Position numbers and translations under genes: made by a program. From the NCBI GenBank assembly GCA_002401055.1, contig NVRZ01000192.1, positions 1-6,433 on the forward strand: 6,433 nt of DNA, written 5' to 3'. This DNA comes from Bacteroidota bacterium (GTDB lineage Bacteria > Bacteroidota > Bacteroidia > NORP154). Positions 1 through 6,171 of this stretch are shown in pieces (position 1 is the stretch's first letter; each line of letters begins with the position of its first letter). The notes below the pieces were generated by a model that was not told the DNA's origin, did no database searches, and saw only the letters and a program-made list of their open reading frames with translations.

Positions 1-1
1 C

Positions 2-748
2 TGCCGAGGGGTAGCAGGTCATTCTATGGGCGGCTATGCTGCGATAAAGTACTTATTTAAATACCCCCAACTTTTTGGCCACGCCACAAGTATAGATGGT
101 TCCATTTATCCATCTCTTAATCACCAGCCGAATTATGTAGATGATCCTGCCTTTCCCTACTATTTTTCCTTCATGGGAAGCGACACCACTTTCTTTAATA
201 AGACAAGTGTTTATTCCTGGGTAGATACGTTTTTTGCAAGCACTCCCACGCCTCCGGGAAAGCTTTTCATTCTGGCAGGATCTTCCGAACCTCTAGAGAA
301 CTACAGCGCACAGGCCTTTGTCGACTACCTTAGCTCTGTCCATTCATATACTGCAAAGTTCTTTGTAGACCCAAATATGGAGCATCCATTCGATAATTTC
401 TTAATGGCATATGGAGATAGTATTTATAACTTTCAAAATACAGCCACTTGTGATTCTGTTCAATCTCCAACACTTCCTCCAGCTTCTATTGGTTTTAAAC
501 ACGGAATAGAAAATGCTATCCTAATGTATCCCAATCCTGCATTGAATAAGATAACCATCTCTATATCAGAATTACATGCTTCTCAATTCACACTATCCGT
601 TTCAGATTTGACTGGACGGGTTTTGCAAAATCATTCCTTTATTGGAAGAGAATATGAATTGAATTTAGCCTCCCTAACGCCCGGTGTTTATTTGATCGAG
701 GTGTCTTCAGAAATGACCAAGCGAACATATCGGATTATAAAGAAGTAG
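2..748 (+). CDS. Secreted alpha/beta-hydrolase (esterase-like) with T9SS sorting domain, 5'-truncated
   Basis: The reading frame is open to the left edge, so the start lies outside the window; 248 residues are visible. They begin CRGVAGHSMGGY, containing the nucleophile elbow G-H-S-M-G-G of alpha/beta-hydrolases, with the likely catalytic Ser encoded at 23-25. Starting the gene at the ATG at 26 would remove that serine, so this ATG is internal. A plausible catalytic His lies in 'MEHPF' (codon 383-385), and an acidic residue in 'GSSEPLEN' could complete the triad. The layout resembles the esterase D/Fes-like group (PF00756-type), which hydrolyses esters; the substrate cannot be told. After a short Pro/Ser linker, the last 75 residues form a type A T9SS sorting domain: 'LMYPNP', then 'DLTGRVL', 'LTPGVYLIEV' and a basic end 'RIIKK'. 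The product is therefore expected to cross the outer membrane and be surface-attached or released. The hydrolase call is firm, the subfamily less so. Confidence 0.88.
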   Translation, partial: CRGVAGHSMGGYAAIKYLFKYPQLFGHATSIDGSIYPSLNHQPNYVDDPAFPYYFSFMGSDTTFFNKTSVYSWVDTFFASTPTPPGKLFILAGSSEPLENYSAQAFVDYLSSVHSYTAKFFVDPNMEHPFDNFLMAYGDSIYNFQNTATCDSVQSPTLPPASIGFKHGIENAILMYPNPALNKITISISELHASQFTLSVSDLTGRVLQNHSFIGREYELNLASLTPGVYLIEVSSEMTKRTYRIIKK

Positions 749-877
749 CCTTTAATCGCTGACCCTCTTGGCTGCATTTAGATGTCGCCTTTATACTATT
801 TCACCCTGGATTTCCTCTCTATTTTGGCACGCGATTAATCTAAGTCTTGTTGGCTTTGTTAAATATGTCGATTGCAC

Positions 878-2545
878 ATGAAGAACCAAATGAAAGCCTC
901 ATTTATCACTGGTTTTTTCTCCTGGAGAAGCTGGGTATTTATCTGTTTTATGACAATGACCACAAAACCTTGTGATGCTCAATGGCTAACGGATTATTCA
1001 TATAGAAAGGAAATTACCATTTACGCCTCTCAGGTGCTAGGTGGCTCTAATCATATCGATTTCCCTGTTCTGATAAGTATTCAAGGTGATGGAGATTTGG
1101 TCACTACAGGATCGGGTGGTTATGTAGAGAACTTAAACGGATATGATATTGCTTTTACATCCTCGGATGGAGTTACAGTTTTTGATCATGACTTGGAAAA
1201 TTATGACGGAACGAACGGTGACGTGGACGCCTGGCTGCGGATACCTTCTTTGTCCCCCTCAACCAATACGTCCATATTCATGTATTTCGGAAATAGTAGT
1301 ATTGGTTCAGATCCCTCCTTAACCAGTACCTGGAACGCAAATTATAGAGGCGTTTGGCACATCCATGATAATCTTAATGACGCAACGAGCAATTCCAACA
1401 CCATTGTCAATTATGGAAGCGTAACGAGCTCAGCTTATATTGCAAATGGTCGAATGTTTGATGGGGTTGATGACATACTTGAGGTGGCGGATCAAAGCTA
1501 TTGGGACCAATTTCCCTTTACTGCATCTGTATGGGTGAGATACACAAATAATAACATTCAAATGACTTACTGTAAGCGAGAGTCTGCAGGTGGTAATTTT
1601 TCTTGGGCTTTGAGCAATGAATTCTCAACTTTCTATCTGACGGTATATGATCAAGCGTCGAATTTTTACTATATGGGAAGTGACGACGAAATGGTTATAA
1701 ATACTTGGTACCATATAGTCTTTGGCGTTAGAAGTTCTGGCATGCTTTTTATGTATGTAAATGGAGTGCTTCAAACAGGAGTTGACGGTCCAGTACCGGA
1801 TATTTTAGATTCATTTCAACCATTGGTGATGGGTTCTTTAACCGGTTCTTCATATTTACTTCAGGGAGAATTGGATGAGGTAAGATTCTCAGATGCAGAA
1901 TTTAGTAATGAATGGATTCAAACATCCTATAATACCCAGGCCAGTCCCTCAACATTTTTTTTGGTTGGAGCCTTAGAGTCTGGTGTACTTCCCATCAAAC
2001 TATTGTTTTTCAATGCCAAGATTCGGGATGATCAAGTTGACTTGGTATGGACCACACTTTCTGAATCCAATAACGACTTTTTCACTGTGGAGAAGTCGAG
2101 CAACGGAGTTGACTTTTATGCGATTGAAGAAGTACATGGTGCTGGAAATAGTAATGAATTGATTCACTATGGCGCGACAGATTATGAATACATTTCGGGG
2201 TTGGTCTATTACAGATTAAAACAAACTGACTACGACCTGAAATTTACCTACTCAGAAATCGTAACTATAAATAATTTACCTATTAGCAAAGTGTCTATTT
2301 ATCCTTGTCCGGCATCAGATAAGTTACAAATCAATCTTATGAGTAAGACCTATGATAAATACTCAATTTCCGTTTCTAGTATGGATGGAAGACTGTTTGA
2401 AAGGGTGGACGTTGCGGTTGAACCAGGTATCCTGAGAATCCTCACCTTAGAAGTGAGTGAGTATGCAAATGGGCAACACGTCATTGCTCTATCTTCAGAT
2501 TCAGGGTCAGAAATCCTATATCAGTATTTTTTGGTCAATCATTGA
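878..2545 (+). CDS. Secreted DUF2341 + LamG-like multidomain protein with divergent T9SS tail
   Basis: A 555-residue surface protein, counting from the ATG at 878. A TTG at 872 and an ATG at 890 are also in frame; all three keep a signal peptide, with hydrophobic core 'SWVFICFMTM' and probable cleavage near 'CDAQ' at residues 32-35. Domains in order: DUF2341, residues 36-150, opening 'WLTDYSYRKEITI' and ending 'IFMYFGNSS'; a concanavalin-like LamG domain, about 160-345, with 'MFDGVDD' and the closing 'GELDEVRFS'; a fibronectin-like linker, 371-465, with 'LPIKLLFFNAK', 'LVWTTLSESNNDFF' and 'VYYRLKQTD', typical of Bacteroidota T9SS cargo; and a C-terminal sorting-like domain, 473-555, with 'VSIYPCP' and 'SSMDGRLFE'. 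DUF2341 plus LamG proteins are thought to bind glycans or act as adhesins; no catalytic site is visible. The usual YPNP is YPCP here and the end is 'YQYFLVNH', so the sorting signal is divergent. A lipobox is not apparent. Confidence 0.87.
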   Translation: MKNQMKASFITGFFSWRSWVFICFMTMTTKPCDAQWLTDYSYRKEITIYASQVLGGSNHIDFPVLISIQGDGDLVTTGSGGYVENLNGYDIAFTSSDGVTVFDHDLENYDGTNGDVDAWLRIPSLSPSTNTSIFMYFGNSSIGSDPSLTSTWNANYRGVWHIHDNLNDATSNSNTIVNYGSVTSSAYIANGRMFDGVDDILEVADQSYWDQFPFTASVWVRYTNNNIQMTYCKRESAGGNFSWALSNEFSTFYLTVYDQASNFYYMGSDDEMVINTWYHIVFGVRSSGMLFMYVNGVLQTGVDGPVPDILDSFQPLVMGSLTGSSYLLQGELDEVRFSDAEFSNEWIQTSYNTQASPSTFFLVGALESGVLPIKLLFFNAKIRDDQVDLVWTTLSESNNDFFTVEKSSNGVDFYAIEEVHGAGNSNELIHYGATDYEYISGLVYYRLKQTDYDLKFTYSEIVTINNLPISKVSIYPCPASDKLQINLMSKTYDKYSISVSSMDGRLFERVDVAVEPGILRILTLEVSEYANGQHVIALSSDSGSEILYQYFLVNH

Positions 2546-2604
2546 CTAAAAATTTCCCACATTATTTATTTCCCGACCTTTAGCCTCGATCAATTATTTT
2601 ATCG

Positions 2605-3999
2605 ATGTCTAAAATCACCTTGTTTTATAATCTTTTTAGGGAAGCCCTTTCAGCCAAGCACTTGGACTTAACGGCCATTAGCATCAATCGGGCAATATTC
2701 TTTTTGGCGGTTCCCATGATTTTGGAAATGGTGATGGAGGCCCTGTTTGCCGTGGTGGACGTTTTTTATGTCAGCAAGTTGGGAATTGACATGGTGGCTA
2801 CCGTAGGATTGACGGAATCGGTAATGTCATTGGTTTATTCTATGGCCATCGGGTTGAGCATGGCTGCAACGGCTATGGTAGCACGCAGGGTAGGAGAGAA
2901 GCGTATAAAGGATGCCGCAAAAGCTGCTATGCAAGCAATTTATATAGGCGTTGGTTTGGCAATGATAATAAGTGTTGTGGGACTGTTGTTTTCAGAGAGC
3001 ATCTTGGAAATGATGGGCGCTTCAGAAAAAATTGTATCTGAAGGAGCGATTTATATGAAATGGATGCTAGGAGGAAACATCGTTATAATGCTGATTTTTC
3101 TTATCAACGGAATATTTCGAGGAGCTGGAGACGCCAGGATTGCGATGAGAACATTATGGCTTTCCAATGGGCTAAATATCATTCTTGATCCGATATTGAT
3201 TTTCGGATTAGGGCCGTTCCCCGAGCTGGGTATAGCTGGAGCCGCCATCGCTACGAATATAGGACGTGGAGTCGGTGTGTTGTACCAGCTTTACCATCTT
3301 TTTGGAGGCAACAGTGTGTTGAAAATTATGAAAGAGCAGTTCAGGGTGAACTGGACCATAATAAAACGGCTTATGAACGTATCTTTAGGAGGTACAGGGC
3401 AGTTTCTAATTTCGTCTGCAAGTTGGATATTTCTTATGCGAATCATATCTATGTTTGAAAGTGAAGCGCTGGCTGGTTATACCATAGCAATTAGAATTGT
3501 CATTTTTACCATTCTCCCTGCCTGGGGTCTTTCCAATGCTGCTGCTACTTTGGTTGGTCAAAATCTTGGTGCCCAAAAACCGGATCGGGCTGAAAAGTCG
3601 GTTTGGAAAGCGGCCTTTATTAATATGATATTCCTGGGTATAATAGCGGTCTTTTTCTTTTTTACTTCTGAAGCACTGATCACGATATTTACAGATGATA
3701 AATTGGCGATTGAGTATGGAAGTCAATGCCTACAAATAATTTGTTTTGGCTATATGGCATTTGCGTATGGCATGGTAATAAACCAAGCCTTTAACGGTGC
3801 TGGTGATACTCGTACGCCGACCATCCTGAATTTTATTGGGTTCTGGATTGTGCAAATCCCATTGGCCTACTATCTGGCCATCACAATAGAGCTGGGTCCT
3901 AAGGGTGTATTTATGGCCATTGCGATTGCACAAACATTGCTCGCAGTGATGTGTATATTTGTCTTTCGGCAGGGGAAATGGAAATCAACCAAGATATAA
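2605..3999 (+). CDS. MATE-family multidrug/toxin efflux transporter
   Basis: A 464-residue inner-membrane protein, the normal length for MATE exporters, which expel organic cations or drugs in exchange for H+ or Na+. The hydrophobicity pattern fits 12 helices in two homologous halves. Family marks are visible: 'LAVPMILEMVMEALF' in helix 1, 'VDVFYVSKLG' at 51-60, 'RGAGDARIAMR' at 172-182 in the N half, its counterpart 'NGAGDTRTPT' at 397-406 in the C half, and the inter-half 'VGQNLGAQKPDRAEKS' at 317-332. The paired (R/N)GAGD motifs show the internal duplication. The ATG at 2605 gives the usual short cytoplasmic N-terminus before helix 1. No Shine-Dalgarno sequence precedes it, as is usual in Bacteroidota. 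It lies 59 bp after the DUF2341 gene and 19 bp before the YjdI-like gene, so it probably leads an operon. Substrate and coupling ion cannot be read from the sequence. Confidence 0.95.
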   Translation: MSKITLFYNLFREALSAKHLDLTAISINRAIFFLAVPMILEMVMEALFAVVDVFYVSKLGIDMVATVGLTESVMSLVYSMAIGLSMAATAMVARRVGEKRIKDAAKAAMQAIYIGVGLAMIISVVGLLFSESILEMMGASEKIVSEGAIYMKWMLGGNIVIMLIFLINGIFRGAGDARIAMRTLWLSNGLNIILDPILIFGLGPFPELGIAGAAIATNIGRGVGVLYQLYHLFGGNSVLKIMKEQFRVNWTIIKRLMNVSLGGTGQFLISSASWIFLMRIISMFESEALAGYTIAIRIVIFTILPAWGLSNAAATLVGQNLGAQKPDRAEKSVWKAAFINMIFLGIIAVFFFFTSEALITIFTDDKLAIEYGSQCLQIICFGYMAFAYGMVINQAFNGAGDTRTPTILNFIGFWIVQIPLAYYLAITIELGPKGVFMAIAIAQTLLAVMCIFVFRQGKWKSTKI

Positions 4000-4018
4000 A
4001 CCGGTTAAAACTATTAGC

Positions 4019-4231
4019 ATGGATGCGGAAGTAAAATATAAAACCAAAAGTGGATCAGTTATTTGGAAACCAAAAGTCTGCGCTCATTCAGCAAATTGCG
4101 TAAACGGACTTCCGTCTGTCTTTAAGCCTACTCAGTCTACCTGGGTGGATGTAGACGGTGCAACGCCCTCTGAAATAGAGGAACAAGTGGGGAATTGTCC
4201 TTCAGGCGCATTGTCTTGGAGTAAAGCATAA
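4019..4231 (+). CDS. YjdI-type mono-cluster [4Fe-4S]-binding protein
   Basis: A 70-residue cytoplasmic protein of the divergent ferredoxin-like Fer4_19 (YjdI) family. The family signature is clear: 'KVCAHSANCVNG' (Cys21, His23, Cys27) and 'GNCPSGALSW' (Cys60), close to E. coli YjdI 'ICQHSGNCVRG' and 'TCPSGAL'. Only three cysteines are present, so a [4Fe-4S] cluster would need a fourth ligand, possibly His23 or an external one; this is inference. The family's physiological role is unknown. The ATG at 4019 was chosen because it gives the family length of about 70-76 residues and sits 19 bp after the MATE stop. An in-frame TTG at 3959 would overlap the MATE gene by 41 bp and add 20 unlike residues. 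In E. coli yjdI lies beside yjdJ, a small acetyltransferase gene; here too a GNAT gene follows, 18 bp downstream, though of a different GNAT subfamily. Confidence 0.9.
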   Translation: MDAEVKYKTKSGSVIWKPKVCAHSANCVNGLPSVFKPTQSTWVDVDGATPSEIEEQVGNCPSGALSWSKA

Positions 4232-4249
4232 GAATTAATCCAAGTTGAT

Positions 4250-4774
4250 ATGAGTACGATAATTGAAACGGACAGATTAATTCTCAGGGAACTAGCAACT
4301 GAGGATGCACGAGAGATATATAATCTTAACCAGGATCCTGAGGTGGTTAAATACGTGAAGAGTAGCCCATTTGAATCTATTGATGATGCCAGAGTATTTT
4401 TAGAAGGCTATGATCGATATAAAAAGGAGGGAATGGGAAGATGGGCCTGCATCATTAAGGAGACCAATGAGTTTATCGGATGGTGCGGCCTGATAATGGA
4501 GGAGTCTGGAGATGTTGATCTGGGCTTTCGATTGTACAGAAAGAATTGGGGTAATGGCTATGCAACGGAAGCCGCAAAAGCGTGCTTGAAGTATGGATTT
4601 GAGGAGCTGGGGTTAAAAAGAATTGTTGCTTCAGCACTGGCTGAGAACAAGGCTTCCATAAATGTAATTGAAAAGTTGGGCATGACCTTTGTAAAATATT
4701 TTGAAATTCCTGAGGAGGAAGAGCACAATGGTGGGAAGGAAGGCGCTCTTTACGCGTTGGAAAAAGAAGATTGA
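4250..4774 (+). CDS. GNAT N-acetyltransferase, RimJ/RimL type
   Basis: A 174-residue cytoplasmic enzyme that transfers acetyl from acetyl-CoA to an amine, such as a protein N-terminus or small molecule. The N-terminus 'IIETDRLILRELATEDA' is the standard opening of the Acetyltransf_3 (RimJ/RimL-like) subfamily. Motif A, the acetyl-CoA pyrophosphate loop, is 'NWGNGYATEA' at residues 99-108 after the strand 'VDLGFRL'. Motif B follows as 'ENKASINVIEKLGM' at 132-145, including the conserved Asn-x-x-S-x-x-x-x-x-K-x-G pattern. Length is normal for the family and nothing is missing. The ATG at 4250 begins exactly at the expected N-terminus and lies 18 bp after the YjdI-like stop, so co-transcription with that gene and the MATE gene is likely. 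The acceptor substrate cannot be predicted. The proximity to an exporter would fit a detoxification role, but that is only a guess. Confidence 0.93.
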   Translation: MSTIIETDRLILRELATEDAREIYNLNQDPEVVKYVKSSPFESIDDARVFLEGYDRYKKEGMGRWACIIKETNEFIGWCGLIMEESGDVDLGFRLYRKNWGNGYATEAAKACLKYGFEELGLKRIVASALAENKASINVIEKLGMTFVKYFEIPEEEEHNGGKEGALYALEKED

Positions 4775-4819
4775 TTAATGTTTTAACGATCTGATGACCT
4801 AATTTACTCACTACTAACA

Positions 4820-5230
4820 ATGAGCGTTCCTGAAACGGTAGATACCGATACTTCCTCAATATCCAAGTTTGACGAGCACATAGTTGAAGTTAAATTCAAA
4901 GATGGTGCGCATGTGAAATATAGACATGCACGGGAATTGGGAGAGGCCACATTGGAAATAAGTGGAAGGGAGAAATTTTTGTTGCTAATTGATGCAACCG
5001 ATATTTTTGGAATTATTGATCCGGAAGCAATGGATTATTTCACGACCAATGAGGAATTGGTAAAATTACGAATGGCCCAGGCCATGGTGGTTAATAGTTT
5101 GCCTATAAGGCTTATTGCAAACTTCTACATGCGTGTTAAAAAGCCTCCTGGTGAAGTGAAGATATTTGCGAATCGAAAGGATGCGTTGGTGTGGCTATCT
5201 GATCATAGACATTTGGTAAGCAGTAACTGA
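4820..5230 (+). CDS. STAS/SEC14-like small protein, tandem paralogue 1
   Basis: A 136-residue protein, predicted soluble, with no signal peptide or membrane helix. It is the first of three tandem paralogues. The core 'KFLLLIDATDIFG' (52-64, a beta strand ending in Asp58), 'PEAM', 'RMAQAMVV' (84-91), 'ANFYMRV' (100-106) and the end 'DALVWLS' (121-127) recall a Bacteroidota family of STAS/SEC14-like proteins (DUF7793, from memory): a 'LxD' strand, an 'A-A-xVV' strand, 'NFY', 'P', 'KxF' and 'A-xWL'. The family's function is not established; STAS folds often act in protein-protein signalling. If aligned to SpoIIAA from the strand-ending Asp58, the phosphorylatable serine position falls on Asp67. 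Identity to paralogue 2 is about 45% and to paralogue 3 about 38% by hand count, without gaps. It starts 45 bp after the GNAT gene. The ATG matches the start of paralogue 2 exactly. Coding status is certain; the fold assignment is moderate. Confidence 0.82.
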   Translation: MSVPETVDTDTSSISKFDEHIVEVKFKDGAHVKYRHARELGEATLEISGREKFLLLIDATDIFGIIDPEAMDYFTTNEELVKLRMAQAMVVNSLPIRLIANFYMRVKKPPGEVKIFANRKDALVWLSDHRHLVSSN

Positions 5231-5245
5231 TTGACATAGAGGAGG

Positions 5246-5275
5246 TTTAGCATTTCTTTGTAAATTGTACCTTTA
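5246..5275 (+). promoter_or_regulatory. Weak candidate Bacteroidota-type promoter before paralogue 2
   Basis: TACCTTTA at 5268-5275 matches seven of eight bases of the Bacteroidota -7 element TAnnTTTG (counting the two free positions), and TTTA at 5246-5249 resembles the -33 TTTG at an 18-bp spacing. It lies 20 bp upstream of the ATG at 5296. Both elements miss their final G, so this may be chance in an AT-rich spacer. It is recorded because the 65-bp gap is the largest within the paralogue cluster. Confidence 0.2.
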
Positions 5276-5295
5276 GATTAACTTAATACTTGGTC

Positions 5296-5700
5296 ATGTC
5301 CGATTCCCCCGTCGTACAAACTGATGGAACGACTCTTTCGAAGTTTAACGAAGATACCATCCGAATTAAATTTAAAGATGGCGCCAATGTCAACTTGGAA
5401 GAAGCCATTGAAATACGAGATCAATCATTCTTGTTATTCCCAGATCGAAAGTTTCTTGCCCTAGTTGATGCATCCAAAATATTTGGAAATGTGTCTCCGG
5501 AGGCTTTAAAGTTTTTTGCCCAAGACGAACTGCTGATCAGTCGTAGGATGGCACAGGCAATTGTTGTAGACAATCTAGCTTTAAAAATATTGGCAAATTT
5601 TTATCTAAGGGTAATGCAGCCTAAGAGAGAAGCAAAAATATTTAGTAAAGAGGAGGATGCGATAAGTTGGCTATCAGAACGGAAGCACCTTCTTGAGTAA
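5296..5700 (+). CDS. STAS/SEC14-like small protein, tandem paralogue 2
   Basis: A 134-residue soluble protein aligning residue for residue with paralogue 1 from position 1 to 132 with no gap. Shared blocks are 'SKF' (15-17), 'KFKDGA' (25-30), 'KFL' (52-54), 'IFG' (62-64), 'PEA' (68-70), 'RMAQA' (84-88), 'ANFY' (100-103), 'KIF' (114-116) and 'WLS' (125-127). The ATG at 5296 was chosen over an in-frame TTG two codons upstream (5290) because only the ATG puts 'SKF' at residue 15, as in paralogue 1. Ser67 occupies the position that would match the SpoIIAA phosphorylation site, where paralogue 1 has Asp. The conserved 'PPGE' of the other two copies is 'PKRE' here. It is separated from paralogue 1 by 65 bp, enough for its own promoter. 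The function is unknown. Possible reading as a partner or antagonist in regulation rests only on the fold resemblance. Confidence 0.8.
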   Translation: MSDSPVVQTDGTTLSKFNEDTIRIKFKDGANVNLEEAIEIRDQSFLLFPDRKFLALVDASKIFGNVSPEALKFFAQDELLISRRMAQAIVVDNLALKILANFYLRVMQPKREAKIFSKEEDAISWLSERKHLLE

Positions 5701-5756
5701 GAGCTTGTGGATAATAAGTAAAAAAATGTAGCTTAGTACTTGCAATCACTATTACC

Positions 5757-6164
5757 TTGGCTTCTACACAGACTTCTTTTACTACACAAGCGGCAACTGT
5801 ATCTCGGTTTGATGATGAAACAATCATGCTGAAGATTAGTGAAGGTGCCAATATTAAGGTGCCTGAAGTTACCGAATTCCGAGATCGGATTCTGGAGTTG
5901 GCCTCCCAAAAGAAATTTCTACTTTTGATAGACATATCTGATGTCTTCTTCAGCTCGTCTAATGAGGCAATGAAAGTTTTTTCACAGGACAGTGAGCTGG
6001 TAAAATTAAGGGTGGCTCAGGCCATAGTAGTGGATAATTTAGCCATCAAACTTCTGGCTAACTTTTATATCAAAGTTGCGAGGCCACCTGGGGAGGCAAA
6101 GCTTTTTAAGAGAATGAGCGAGGCTGTTTCCTGGTTATCAGAGCAAAAACAACACCTGAATTAA
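5757..6164 (+). CDS. STAS/SEC14-like small protein, tandem paralogue 3, probable TTG start
   Basis: A 135-residue soluble protein, ungapped against paralogues 1 and 2 after a one-residue shift at the N-terminus; about 44% identical to copy 2 and 38% to copy 1 by hand count. Shared marks: 'KKFLLLID' (52-59), 'NEAM', 'RVAQAIVV' (85-92), 'ANFYIKV' (101-107), 'PPGEAKLF' (110-117) and 'AVSWLS' (123-128). There is no ATG in frame between the upstream stop at 5715-5717 and the conserved core. The TTG at 5757 yields an N-terminus equal in length to its siblings ('SRF' at 16 versus 'SKF' at 15), so it is the best start; ATT at 5751 is a weaker alternative. Ser66-Ser67-Ser68 fill the loop where SpoIIAA carries its phosphorylated serine. 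The gene follows copy 2 by 56 bp and ends 7 bp from the converging minus-strand gene. The function is unknown. Confidence 0.78.
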   Translation: MASTQTSFTTQAATVSRFDDETIMLKISEGANIKVPEVTEFRDRILELASQKKFLLLIDISDVFFSSSNEAMKVFSQDSELVKLRVAQAIVVDNLAIKLLANFYIKVARPPGEAKLFKRMSEAVSWLSEQKQHLN

Positions 6165-6171
6165 CGGTTCT

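Noticed and set aside
766..793. Possible terminator hairpin after the hydrolase gene (GGC...GCC followed by TTT)
   Set aside because: The stem is only three pairs with a mismatched interior; it is not a credible intrinsic terminator.
823..858. TTTG at 823-826 and TGGCTTTG at 851-858 as a possible -33/-7 promoter before the DUF2341 gene
   Set aside because: The spacing of 24 bp is longer than the usual range and the -7 element has G for A at its second base, so support is insufficient.
3406..3726. Antisense open frame of 106 codons inside the MATE gene (and shorter ones at 3051-3248 and 3730-3933)
   Set aside because: These lie opposite a clear MATE coding sequence, their translations have no recognisable domain, and none has a credible start context.
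3959..4018. Upstream TTG start for the YjdI-like gene, overlapping the MATE gene by 41 bp
   Set aside because: The added 20 residues are only the MATE 3' end read in another frame and exceed the family's normal length; ATG at 4019 fits better.
4473..4859. Antisense open frame of 128 codons across the GNAT gene end and the start of paralogue 1
   Set aside because: It overlaps two well-supported genes and its translation is low in recognisable structure; it is a shadow frame.
5240..5246. AGGAGGT, a perfect Shine-Dalgarno-like sequence in the spacer before paralogue 2
   Set aside because: It is about 50 bp from the ATG at 5296, and the only nearby start-like codon (TTG at 5258) is followed at once by TAA, so it serves no visible gene. 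It is probably chance, in a phylum that rarely uses Shine-Dalgarno sites.
5642..5935. Antisense open frame of 97 codons across the paralogue 2/3 junction
   Set aside because: It overlaps conserved paralogue sequence on the other strand and shows no family motif.
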